Source: Salvelinus alpinus
Lineage: Eukaryota > Chordata > Actinopteri > Salmoniformes > Salmonidae
Length of the DNA: 64,000 nt
Direction of reading: 5' to 3'
Assembly (NCBI RefSeq): GCF_045679555.1
Contig: NC_092089.1
Location: forward strand, 4,248,540 to 4,312,539
In this document: positions 1 through 12,300 of the stretch, piece by piece
Layout: every line of letters begins with the position of its first letter
Position numbering within the stretch: position 1 is the first letter of the stretch
Made by a program: the position numbers and the translations under genes
Notes under the pieces: generated by a model
Databases searched by the model: none
What the model was told of the DNA's origin: nothing
Seen by the model: the letters and a program-made list of their open reading frames with translations, nothing else

Positions 1-29
1 GGAGAAAGAGAGAAAGAGACATAAAGAGG

Positions 30-60
<31 letters not shown>

Positions 61-78
61 GGAGGGAGAAAGAGAGTG
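1..78. repeat. GA-rich simple repeat
   Basis: Purine-only GAGA/GAAAG tract at the left edge, cut by the window start. No coding potential. Confidence 0.9.
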
Positions 79-624
79 AACCATTGCACGGTGTGTTCCT
101 CTAAACCTGTCTGTCCAGTTCCTCTGTAGGTCTATAGAACAGTACAGACAAGGCATGTTGTGTCACCGACCTATTTACCATATAGAGTTCTGAGGCTTCC
201 CCACTAGAAGAAACAGATTGAAGATTTCCATTTTTAACCAGTCAGGATTTCTTTATTTTATTCTAGAAAAATATATTTGATGATAAACTCTAAAGAGATG
301 ATGAGATAAGCGGGAAAAATGAAATGACGCATGGAAAAAAATTTTTTTTATCAGCTGTCGTTAGTCATTGTTATTCTGAACAGTAGATATTCTTATTCTA
401 GCCTGGAACGCCCAATTGATATGGTGATGAAACACAGCATACAGGTTAGGATTCCAGGCTATTCCTGTTGTGACCATGATGGGTGACTAACTAGAGGAGT
501 CATTAGCTGGGATGAGCTCTGGGAGACTCACTGTTGTGTGAAGTGATTAGGACTCTGAATCAGAGGAGAGAAGGGGCCGGGTCCCAAATTGCACCCTATT
601 GTCTTTATAGTGCACTACGTTTGA
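79..624. other. No gene recognised
   Basis: Unique-looking sequence without a convincing frame, RNA or repeat. Its right end (from about 575) carries a 'gtcccaaattgcaccctatt' edge. I recognise this as the outer part of a palindromic element common in salmonid DNA, whose inner part (the 'gcccatagggaatagggt' motif) is amplified in the next array. Confidence 0.5.
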
Positions 625-1033
625 CCAGGGCCCATAGGGAATAGGGTGCCAGGGTCCATAGGGAATAGGGTACCAGGGCCCATAGGGAATAGGGTACCAG
701 GGTCCATAGGGAATAGGGTGCCAGGGTCCATAGGGAATAGGGTACCAGGGTCCATAGGGAATAGGGTACCATGGCCCATAGGGAATAGGGTACCAGGGCC
801 CATAAGGAATAGGGTGCCAGGGTCCATAGGGAATAGGGTACCAGGGTCCATAGGGAATAGGGTACCAGGGAATAGGGTACCAGGGTCCATAGGGAATAGG
901 GTGCCAGGGTCCATAGGGAATAGGGTACCAGGGTCCATAGGGAATAGGGTACCAGGGCCCATAAGGAATAGGGTACCAGGGCCCATAGGGAATAGGGTAC
1001 CAGGGCCCATAGGGAATAGGGTACCAGGGCCCA
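625..1033. repeat. 24-bp minisatellite
   Basis: About 17 copies of a 24-bp unit built on 'cccatagggaatagggtacc'. Copies differ mainly by ggtacc versus ggtgcc and by gggccc versus gggtcc; one copy is shortened. Because 24 is a multiple of 3, all copies keep the same frame and both strands show long meaningless frames. Confidence 0.93.
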
Positions 1034-1222
1034 TTTTTTTAAACTAGGTAAGTCAGTTAAGAACAAATTCTTATTTACAATGACGGCCTACCGGGGAACA
1101 GTGGATTAACTGCCTTGTTCAGGGGCAGAAGGACAGATGTTTACCTTGTCAGCTCTGGGATTCGATCTTGCAACCTTTCGGTTACTGGCCCAACGCTCTA
1201 ACCACTAGGCTACCTACGGCCC
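1034..1222 (-). mobile_element. tRNA-derived SINE, antisense
   Basis: Read on the minus strand, this has a tRNA-like head: an A-box-like 'tagcctagtggttagagcg' and a B-box-like 'agatcgaatccc'. It ends in the tail 'gttcttaactgacttacc', typical of abundant salmonid SINEs. On the + strand the tail comes first (from about 1036) and the head last (about 1210). It lies between two arrays derived from the same palindromic element. Family name not assigned. Confidence 0.8.
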
Positions 1223-1625
1223 CATAGGGTAGTGCACTACATTTGACCAGGGCCCATAGGGTAGTGCACTACATTTGACCAGGGCCCATAGGGTAGTGCA
1301 CTACATTTGACCAGGGCCCATAGGGTAGTGCACTACATTTGACCAGGGCCCATAGGGTAGTGCACTACATTTGACCAGGGCCCATAGGGTAGTGCACTAC
1401 ATTTGACCAGGGCCCATAGGGTAGTGCACTACATTTGACCAGGGCCCATAGGGTAGTGCACTACATTTGACCAGGGCCCATAGGGTAGTGCACTACATTT
1501 GACCAGGGCCCATAGGGTAGTGCACTACATTTGACCAGGGCCCATAGGGTAGTGCACTACATTTGACCAGGGCCCATAGGGTAGTGCACTACATTTGACC
1601 AGGGCCCATAGGGTAGTGCACTACT
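1223..1625. repeat. 32-bp minisatellite
   Basis: About 12 almost identical copies of a 32-bp unit containing 'gtagtgcactacatttgacc' plus 'agggcccatagg'. The unit overlaps in content with the 24-bp array at 625-1033 but in a different register, so both probably arose from one palindromic element. Confidence 0.93.
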
Positions 1626-1910
1626 TATTAAATAGAGTGCCGTTTAGAACACAGCCAAGGGCCTGAAGTAATGATAAAGAGTGAGGACTCAGAGTCACAA
1701 ACCTACAGCACCTCTACAGGGAATACAGGATATCACTGCTAGGAGGAGCAGCAACAGCTAATGAATATTCACAACCAGGCATGTACTGTACTTGGCTTGA
1801 GAACGAGTGATGGCTTGAAAACGGTACTGTTGGATCTCTACATTTGGAATCATCATTTGTATTGGTCTGGTCCACAAAACATATAGCATCCTATTACCTA
1901 TACTGGACAC

Positions 1911-2010
1911 TTTGACCAGGGCCCATAGGGAATAGGGTACCAGGGCCCATAGGGAATAGGGTGCCAGGGTCCATAGGGAATAGGGTACCAGGGTCCATAG
2001 GGAATAGGGT
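1911..2010. repeat. Second small 24-bp array
   Basis: About four copies of the same 24-bp unit as at 625-1033, preceded by 'tttgaccagggccc'. It is a second, separate expansion of the same motif 0.9 kb away. Confidence 0.85.
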
Positions 2011-2156
2011 ATCATGCTAATCACATTAGCCTACGTTAGCTCAACCGTCCCGAGGACGGGACACCGATCCGGTAGAGATTTTAAGGTACAGCCCCCCCCC
2101 CCCCCCCATCAGTACAGACTGCAAATACACTGAGAAAAGATAACATTCTCATGAGC

Positions 2157-2229
2157 AGATTTGTAGCTCCCCCTCTGGTCAGATTTGTAGCTCCCCCTCT
2201 GGTCAGATTTGTAGCTCCCCCTCTGGTCA
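2157..2229. repeat. 24-bp repeat, three copies
   Basis: Three perfect tandem copies of a 24-bp unit containing 'agatttgtagctccccctct'. It follows a 15-C run at about 2092-2107. Confidence 0.9.
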
Positions 2230-2585
2230 AACAGAGTTACAGTACTAGGACAGATTAATCCTTCAGATGTAAGGTTATTAAATGAGGTTAAACAACACTG
2301 ATCTAGGTCACTCGGAAAAAGGCAATTAACTGTGAGAAGGATGGTCCCTGAAGGACAACAGAGAGACAGAGACAGGAACTTAGAGGTCGGGAGATACAAC
2401 TGGGTCACTTGACAGCGACAGTGTATGTCCTGTATTCAGCGACCACTGGCTGGCCACTGGTCAAACATAAATTACAAATCAGTGACTGAACAATGTATTT
2501 TGACGTTTTTAGATCAAGTTTGAGAAGAGTCACAATATTGTTGCAGAGTTTGAAAGGTGAAGCACCACAACATCCTGAAACGGGG
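2230..2585. other. No gene recognised
   Basis: No frame, RNA or known repeat could be supported here. Confidence 0.5.
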
Positions 2586-2676
2586 CGTAGTGTAGTGTTA
2601 TGTAGTGTTATGTGTTATGGAGTGTATTATGTAGTGTTATGTAGTGTGTTATGTAGTGTTATGTAGTGTGTTATGT
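2586..2676. repeat. TAGTG/TTATG simple array, left part
   Basis: Imperfect 10-12 bp units of 'gttatgtagtgt'. The array continues beyond an inserted LINE 3' end at 2951-3190, so the LINE tail lies inside or next to one array. Confidence 0.85.
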
Positions 2677-2677
2677 T

Positions 2678-2950
2678 CGCTGCTCTGGCCCCCCAATGGT
2701 GGAACAAACTCCCTCACGACGCCAGGACAGCGGAGTCAATCACCACCTTCCGGAGACACCTGAAACCCCACCTCTTTAAGGAATACCTAGGATAGGATAA
2801 AGTAATCCTTCTCACCCCCCCCCCCCCCCTTAAAAGATTTAGATGCACTATTGTAAAGTGGCTGTTCCACTGGATGTCATAAGGTGAATGCACCAATTTG
2901 TAAGTCGCTCTGGATAAGAGCGTCTGCTAAATGACTTAAATGTAAAATGT
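2678..2950 (+). mobile_element. 5'-truncated LINE 3' end
   Basis: The + strand encodes the C-terminal end of a non-LTR reverse transcriptase (a 'WNKLP...FRRHLKPHLFKEY' type motif, about 2695-2790). A 3' UTR follows, with 'taagtcgctctggataagag', a tail common to fish LINEs, and a short 'aaatgtaaaatgta' end. It is interrupted by a C15 run near 2814-2829. It is a dead 5'-truncated copy. Confidence 0.75.
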
Positions 2951-3190
2951 AGTGTCATGTAGTATTATGTAGTGTTATGTAGTGTGTTGTGTAGTGTGTT
3001 ATGTAGTGTTATGTAGTGTGTTATGTAATGTTATGTAGTGTGTTATGTAGTGTTATGTAGTGTGTTATGTAGTGTTATGTAGTGTGTTATGTAGTGTTAT
3101 GTAGTGTGTTATGCAGTGTTATGTAGTGTGTTATGTAGTGTTATGTAGTGTTATGTAGTGTGTTATGTAGTGTATTATGTAGTGTTCTGT
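2951..3190. repeat. TAGTG/TTATG simple array, right part
   Basis: About 20 imperfect units of 'tatgtagtgt' and 'gttatgtagtgt', alternating 10 and 12 bp. An AATAAA hexamer occurs shortly after, at 3242, but nothing links it to a gene. Confidence 0.88.
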
Positions 3191-3330
3191 ATATGATGTA
3201 TTTTATGTGTTGTGTTTTGTTTCCTGTTTGTTTACATATACAATAAAAGACTGGCTAAACGTGTCAGTGTGTCTCTCTCTGTTTTCTCTCTAAGTCCACT
3301 ACACTTGACTGCTGCAGCAGCAGCTGAGAT

Positions 3331-6300
3331 GTCTGTGCTGCTAAACCTAGTATTACTGAGACCAGGGAACCACCACACTGTCTGTGCTGCTAAGCCTAGT
3401 ATTACTGAGACCAGGGGACCACCACACTGTCTGTGCTGCTAAGCCTAGTATTACTGAGACCAGGGAACCACCACACTGTCTGTGCTGCTAAGCCTAGTAT
3501 TACTGAGACCAGGGGACCACCACACTGTCTGTGCTGCTAAGCCTAGTATTACTGAGACCAGGGGACCACCACACTGTCTGTACTGTTAAGCCTAGTATTA
3601 CTGAGACCAGGGAACCACCACACTGTCTGTGCTGTTAAGCCTAGTATTACTGAGACCAGGGGACCACCACACTGTCTGTGCTGCTAAGCCTAGTATTACT
3701 GAGACCAGGGGACCACCACACTGTCTGTGCTGCTAAGCCTAGTATTACTGAGACCAGGGGACCACCACACTGTCTGTACTGCTAAGCCTAGTATTACTGA
3801 GACCAGGGGATCACCACACTGTCTGTACTGTTAAGCCTAGTATTACTGAGACCAGGGGACCACCACACTGTCTGTACTGTTAAGCCTAGTATTACTGAGA
3901 CCAGGGGATCAGGGGACCACCACACTGTCTGTACTGTTAAGCCTAGTATTACTGAGACCAGGGGACCACCACACTGTCTGTACTGTTAAGCCTAGTATTA
4001 CTGAGACCAGGGGACCAGGGGACCACCACACTGTCTGTACTGTTAAGCCTAGTATTACTGAGACCAGGGGACCAGGGGACCACCACACTGTCTGTGCTGC
4101 TAAGCCTAGTATTACTGAGACCAGGGGACCACCACACTGTCTGTGCTGCTAAGCCTAGTATTACTGAGACCAGGGGACCACCACACTGTCTGTGCTGCTA
4201 AACCTAGTATTACTGAGACCAGGGGACCACCACACTGTCTGTGCTGCTAAGCCTAGTATTACTGAGACCAGGGGACCACCACACTGTCTGTGCTGCTAAG
4301 CCTAGTATTACTGAGACCAGGGGACCACCACACTGTCTGTGCTGCTAAGCCTAGTATTACTGAGACCAGGGGATCACCACACTGTCTGTGCTGCTAAGCC
4401 TAGTATTACTGAGACCAGGGGACCAGGGGACCACCACACTGTCTGTGCTGCTAAGCCTAGTATTACTGAGACCAGGGGACCAGGGGACCACCACACTGTC
4501 TGTGCTGCTAAGCCTAGTATTACTGAGACCAGGGGACCACCACACTGTCTGTGCTGCTAAGCCTAGTATTACTGAGACCAGGGGACCACCACACTGTCTG
4601 TGCTGCTAAGCCTAGTATTACTGAGACCAGGGGACCACCACACTGTCTGTGCTGCTAAACCTAGTATTACTGAGACCAGGGGACCACCACACTGTCTGTG
4701 CTGCTAAGCCTAGTATTACTGAGACCAGGGGACCACCACACTGTCTGTGCTGCTAAGCCTAGTATTACTGAGACCAGGGGACCACCACACTGTCTGTGCT
4801 GCTAAGCCTAGTATTACTGAGACCAGGGGACCAGGGGACCACCACACTGTCTGTACTGTTAAGCCTAGTATTACTGAGACCAGGGGACCACCACACTGTC
4901 TGTGCTGCTAAGCCTAGTATTACTGAGACCAGGGGACCACCACACTGTCTGTGCTGCTAAGCCTAGTATTACTGAGACCAGGGGACCACCACACTGTCTG
5001 GGCTGCTAAACCTAGTATTACTGAGACCAGGGGACCAGGGGACCACCACACTGTCTGTACTGCTAAGCCTAGTATTACTGAGACCAGGGGTCTGTGCTGC
5101 TAAGCCTAGTATTACTGAGACCAGGGGACCAGGGGACCACCACACTGTCTGTGCTGCTAAACCTAGTATTACTGAGACCAGGGGACCACCACACTGTCTG
5201 TGCTGCTAAGCCTAGTATTACTGAGACCAGGGGACCACCACACTGTCTGTGCTGCTAAGCCTAGTATTACTGAGACCAGGGGACCACCACACTGTCTGTG
5301 CTGCTAAGCCTAGTATTACTGAGACCAGGGGACCACCACACTGTCTGTGCTGCTAAGCCTAGTATTACTGAGACCAGGGGACCACCACACTGTCTGTGCT
5401 GCTAAGCCTAGTATTACTGAGACCAGGGGACCAGGGGACCACCACACTGTCTGTGCTGCTAAGCCTGGTATTACTGAGACCAGGGGACCACCACACTGTC
5501 TGTGCTGCTAAGCCTAGTATTACTGAGACCAGGGGACCACCACACTGTCTGTACTGTTAAGCCTAGTATTACTGAGACCAGGGAACCACCACACTGTCTG
5601 TACTGCTAAGCCTAGTATTACTGAGACCAGGGGACCACCACACTGTCTGTGCTGCTAAGCCTAGTATTACTGAGACCAGGGAACCACCACACTGTCTGTA
5701 CTGCTAAGCCTAGTATTACTGAGACCAGGGGACCACCACACTGTCTGTGCTGCTAAGCCTAGTATTACTGAGACCAGGGGACCAGGGGACCACCACACTG
5801 TCTGTGCTGCTAAGCCTAGTATTACTGAGACCAGGGGACCAGGGAACCACCACACTGTCTGTACTGCTAAGCCTAGTATTACTGAGACCAGGGGACCACC
5901 ACACTGTCTGTGCTGCTAAGCCTAGTATTACTGAGACCAGGGGACCACCACACTGTCTGTGCTGCTAAGCCTAGTATTACTGAGACCAGGGGACCACCAC
6001 ACTGTCTGTGCTGCTAAGCCTAGTATTACTGAGACCAGGGGACCACCACACTGTCTGTACTGCTAAGCCTAGTATTACTGAGACCAGGGGACCAGGGGAC
6101 CACCACACTGTCTGTGCTGCTAAACCTAGTATTACTGAGACCAGGGAACCACCACACTGTCTGTGCTGCTAAACCTAGTATTACTGAGACCAGGGGACCA
6201 CCACACTGTCTGTGCTGCTAAGCCTAGTATTACTGAGACCAGGGGACCAGGGGACCACCACACTGTCTGTGCTGCTAAGCCTAGTATTACTGAGACCAGG

Positions 6301-9300
6301 GGACCACCACACTGTCTGTGCTGCTAAGCCTAGTATTACTGAGACCAGGGGACCAGGGGACCACCACACTGTCTGTGCTGCTAAGCCTGGTATTACTGAG
6401 ACCAGGGGACCACCACACTGTCTGTACTGCTAAGCCTAGTATTACTGAGACCAGGGGACCACCACACTGTCTGTGCTGCTAAGCCTAGTATTACTGAGAC
6501 CAGGGGACCACCACACTGTCTGTGCTGCTAAGCCTAGTATTACTAAGACCAGGGGACCAGGGGACCACCACACTGTCTGTGCTGCTAAGCCTAGTATTAC
6601 TGAGACCAGGGGACCACCACACTGTCTGTGCTGCTAAGCCTAGTATTACTGAGACCAGGGGACCACCACACTGTCTGTGCTGCTAAGCCTAGTATTACTG
6701 AGACCAGGGGACCAGGGGACCACCACACTGTCTGTGCTGCTAAACCTAGTATTACTGAGACCAGGGAACCACCACACTGTCTGTGCTGCTAAACCTAGTA
6801 TTACTGAGACCAGGGGACCACCACAGTGTCTGTGCTGCTAAGCCTAGTATTACTGAGACCAGGGGACCAGGGGACCACCACACTGTCTGTGCTGCTAAGC
6901 CTAGTATTACTGAGACCAGGGGACCACCACACTGTCTGTGCTGCTAAGCCTAGTATTACTGAGACCAGGGGACCACCACACTGTCTGTGCTGCTAAGCCT
7001 AGTATTACTGAGACCAGGGGACCAGGGGACCACCACACTGTCTGTACTGTTAAGCCTAGTATTACTGAGACCAGGGGACCACCACACTGTCTGTGCTGCT
7101 AAGCCTAGTATTACTGAGACCAGGGGACCACCACACTGTCTGTGCTGCTAAGCCTATTATTAATGAGACCAGGGGACCACCACACTGTCTGTGCTGCTAA
7201 GCCTAGTATTACTGAGACCAGGGGACCACCACACTGTCTGTGCTGCTAAGCCTAGTATTACTAAGACCAGGGGACCAGGGGACCACCACACTGTCTGTGC
7301 TGCTAAGCCTAGTATTACTGAGACCAGGGGACCACCACACTGTCTGTGCTGCTAAGCCTAGTATTACTGAGACCAGGGAACCACCACACTGTCTGTGCTG
7401 CTAAGCCTAGTATTACTGAGACCAGGGGACCACCACACTGTCTGTGCTGCTAAGCCTAGTATTTTCTGAGACCAGGGGACCACCACACTGTCTGTGCTGT
7501 TAAGCCTAGTATTACTGAGACCAGGGGACCAGGGGACCACCACACTGTCTGTGCTGCTAAGCCTAGTATTACTGAGACCAGGGGACCAGGGGACCACCAC
7601 ACTGTCTGTGCTGCTAAACCTAGTATTACTGAGACCAGGGAACCACCACACTGTCTGTGCTGCTAAACCTAGTATTACTGAGACCAGGGGACCACCACAC
7701 TGTCTGTGCTGCTAAGCCTAGTATTACTGAGACCAGGGGACCAGGGGACCACCACACTGTCTGTGCTGCTAAACCTAGTATTACTGAGACCAGGGAACCA
7801 CCACACTGTCTGTGCTGCTAAACCTAGTATTACTGAGACCAGGGGACCACCACACTGTCTGTGCTGCTAAACCTAGTATTACTGAGACCAGGGGACCACC
7901 ACACTGTCTGTGCTGCTAAACCTAGTATTACTGAGACCAGGGGACCACCACACTGTCTGTGCTGCTAAGCCTAGTATTACTGAGACCAGGGGACCACCAC
8001 ACTGTCTGTGCTGCTAAGCCTAGTATTACTGAGACCAGGGGACCAGGGGACCACCACACTGTCTGTACTGTTAAGCCTAGTATTACTGAGACCAGGGGAC
8101 CACCACACTGTCTGTGCTGCTAAGCCTAGTATTACTGAGACCAGGGGACCACCACACTGTCTGTGCTGCTAAGCCTAGTATTACTGAGACCAGGGGACCA
8201 CCACACTGTCTGTGCTGCTAAACCTAGTATTACTGAGACCAGGGGACCAGGGGACCACCACACTGTCTGTACTGCTAAGCCTAGTATTACTGAGACCAGG
8301 GGACCACCACACTGTCTGTGCTGCTAAGCCTAGTATTACTGAGACCAGGGGACCAGGGGACCACCACACTGTCTGTGCTGCTAAACCTAGTATTACTGAG
8401 ACCAGGGGACCACCACACTGTCTGTGCTGCTAAGCCTAGTATTACTGAGACCAGGGGACCACCACACTGTCTGTGCTGCTAAGCCTAGTATTACTGAGAC
8501 CAGGGGACCACCACACTGTCTGTGCTGCTAAGCCTAGTATTACTGAGACCAGGGGACCACCACACTGTCTGTGCTGCTAAGCCTAGTATTACTGAGACCA
8601 GGGGACCACCACACTGTCTGTGCTGCTAAGCCTAGTATTACTGAGACCAGGGGACCAGGGGACCACCACACTGTCTGTGCTGCTAAGCCTGGTATTACTG
8701 AGACCAGGGGACCACCACACTGTCTGTGCTGCTAAGCCTAGTATTACTGAGACCAGGGGACCACCACACTGTCTGTACTGTTAAGCCTAGTATTACTGAG
8801 ACCAGGGAACCACCACACTGTCTGTACTGCTAAGCCTAGTATTACTGAGACCAGGGGACCACCACACTGTCTGTGCTGCTAAGCCTAGTATTACTGAGAC
8901 CAGGGGACCACCACACTGTCTGTGCTGCTAAGCCTAGTATTACTAAGACCAGGGGACCAGGGGACCACCACACTGTCTGTGCTGCTAAGCCTAGTATTAC
9001 TGAGACCAGGGGACCACCACACTGTCTGTGCTGCTAAGCCTAGTATTACTGAGACCAGGGGACCAGGGGACCACCACACTGTCTGTGCTGCTAAGCCTAG
9101 TATTTCTGAGACCAGGGGACCACCACACTGTCTGTGCTGCTAAGCCTAGTATTACTGAGACCAGGGGACCACCACACTGTCTGTGCTGCTAAGCCTAGTA
9201 TTACTGAGACCAGGGGACCAGGGGACCACCACACTGTCTGTACTGTTAAGCCTAGTATTACTGAGACCAGGGGACCACCACACTGTCTGTGCTGCTAAGC

Positions 9301-12300
9301 CTAGTATTACTGAGACCAGGGGACCACCACACTGTCTGTGCTGCTAAGCCTAGTATTACTGAGACCAGGGGACCAGGGGACCACCACACTGTCTGTGCTG
9401 CTAAGCCTAGTATTACTGAGACCAGGGGACCACCACACTGTCTGTGCTGCTAAGCCTAGTATTACTGAGACCAGGGGACCACCACACTGTCTGTGCTGCT
9501 AAGCCTAGTATTACTGAGACCAGGGGACCAGGGGACCACCACACTGTCTGTACTGTTAAGCCTAGTATTACTGAGACCAGGGGACCACCACACTGTCTGT
9601 GCTGCTAAGCCTAGTATTACTGAGACCAGGGGACCACCACACTGTCTGTGCTGCTAAGCCTAGTATTACTGAGACCAGGGGACCACCACACTGTCTGTGC
9701 TGCTAAGCCTAGTATTACTGAGACCAGGGGACCAGGGGACCACCACACTGTCTGTACTGTTAAGCCTAGTATTACTGAGACCAGGGGACCACCACACTGT
9801 CTGTGCTGCTAAGCCTAGTATTACTGAGACCAGGGGACCACCACACTGTCTGTGCTGCTAAGCCTAGTATTACTGAGACCAGGGGACCACCACACTGTCT
9901 GTGCTGCTAAGCCTAGTATTACTGAGACCAGGGGACCACCACACTGTCTGTGCTGCTAAGCCTAGTATTACTGAGACCAGGGGACCACCACACTGTCTGT
10001 GCTGCTAAGCCTAGTATTACTGAGACCAGGGAACCACCACACTGTCTGTGCTGCTAAGCCTAGTATTACTGAGACCAGGGGACCACCACACTGTCTGTGC
10101 TGCTAAGCCTAGTATTACTGAGACCAGGGGACCACCACACTGTCTGTGCTGTTAAGCCTAGTATTACTGAGACCAGGGGACCAGGGGACCACCACACTGT
10201 CTGTGCTGCTAAGCCTAGTATTACTGAGACCAGGGGACCAGGGGACCACCACACTGTCTGTGCTGCTAAACCTAGTATTACTGAGACCAGGGAACCACCA
10301 CACTGTCTGTGCTGCTAAACCTAGTATTACTGAGACCAGGGGACCACCACACTGTCTGTGCTGCTAAGCCTAGTATTACTGAGACCAGGGGACCACCACA
10401 CTGTCTGTGCTGCTAAACCTAGTATTACTGAGACCAGGGGACCAGGGAACCACCACACTGTCTGTGCTGCTAAACCTAGTATTACTGAGACCAGGGGACC
10501 ACCACACTGTCTGTGCTGCTAAACCTAGTATTACTGAGACCAGGGGACCACCACACTGTCTGTGCTGCTAAGCCTAGTATTACTGAGACCAGGGGACCAG
10601 GGGACCACCACACTGTCTGTGCTGCTAAACCTAGTATTACTGAGACCAGGGGACCACCACACTGTCTGTGCTGCTAAGCCTAGTATTACTGAGACCAGGG
10701 GACCACCACACTGTCTGTGCTGCTAAACCTAGTATTACTGAGACCAGAAGACCAGGGGACCACCGCACTGTCTGTACTGCTAAACCTGGTATTACTGAGA
10801 CCAGGGGACCACCACACTGTCTGTGCTGCTAAGCCTAGTATTACTGAGACCAGGGGACCACCACACTGTCTGTGCTGCTAAACCTAGTATTACTGAGACC
10901 AGGGGACCAGGGAACCACCACACTGTCTGTGCTGCTAAACCTAGTATTACTGAGACCAGGGGACCACCACACTGTCTGTGCTGCTAAACCTAGTATTACT
11001 GAGACCAGGGGACCACCACACTGTCTGTGCTGCTAAGCCTAGTATTACTGAGACCAGGGGACCAGGGGACCACCACACTGTCTGTGCTGCTAAACCTAGT
11101 ATTACTGAGACCAGGGGACCACCACACTGTCTGTGCTGCTAAGCCTAGTATTACTGAGACCAGGGGACCACCACACTGTCTGTGCTGCTAAACCTAGTAT
11201 TACTGAGACCAGAAGACCAGGGGACCACCGCACTGTCTGTACTGCTAAACCTGGTATTACTGAGACCAGGGGACCAGGGGACCACAACACTGTCTGTGCT
11301 GCTAAGCCTAGTATTACTGAGACCAGTGGACCAGGGGACCACCACACTGTCTGTGCTGCTAAACCTAGTATTACTGAGACCAGGGGACCACCACACTGTC
11401 TGTGCTGCTAAACCTAGTATTACTGAGACCAGGGGACCACCACACTGTCTGTGCTGCTAAGCCTAGTATTACTGAGACCAGGGGACCAGGGGACCACCAC
11501 ACTGTCTGTGCTGCTAAGCCTAGTATTACTGAGACCAGAAGACCAGGGGACCACCGCACTGTCTGTACTGCTAAGCCTAGTATTACTGAGACCAGGGGAC
11601 CAGGGGACCACAACACTGTCTGTACTGCTAAGCCTAGTATTACTGAGACCAGAAGACCAGGGGACCACCGCACTGTCTGTACTGCTAAGCCTAGTATTAC
11701 TGAGACCAGGGGACCAGGGGACCACCGCACTGTCTGTACTGCTAAACCTAGAATTACTGAGACCAGGGGACCAGGGGACCACCACACTGTCTGTACTGCT
11801 AAGCCTAGTATTACTGAGAACAGGGGACCACCACACTGTCTGTACTGCTAAACCTAGTATTACTGAGACCAGGGGACCAGGGGACCACAACACTGTCTGT
11901 ACTGCTAAGCCTAGTATTACTGAGACCAGGGGACCACCACACTGTCTGTACTGCTAAGCTTAGTATTACTGAGACCAGGGGACCACAACACTGTCTGTAC
12001 TGCTAAACCTAGTATTACTGAGACCAGGGGACCACCACATTGTCTGTGCTGCTAAGCCTAGTATTACTGAGACCAGGGGACCACCACACTGTCTGTGCTG
12101 CTAAGCCTAGTATTACTGAGACCAGGGGACCAGGGGACCACCACACTGTCTGTACTGCTAAACCTAGTATTACTGAGACCAGGGGACCACCACACTGTCT
12201 GTGCTGCTAAGCCTAGTATTACTGAGACCAGGGGACCACCACACTGTCTGTGCTGCTAAACCTAGTATTACTGAGACCAGGGGACCAGGGGACCACAACA

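Noticed and set aside
1140..1222. Functional tRNA gene on the minus strand
   Set aside because: A- and B-box-like motifs belong to a SINE with the usual salmonid tail; no full cloverleaf could be drawn.
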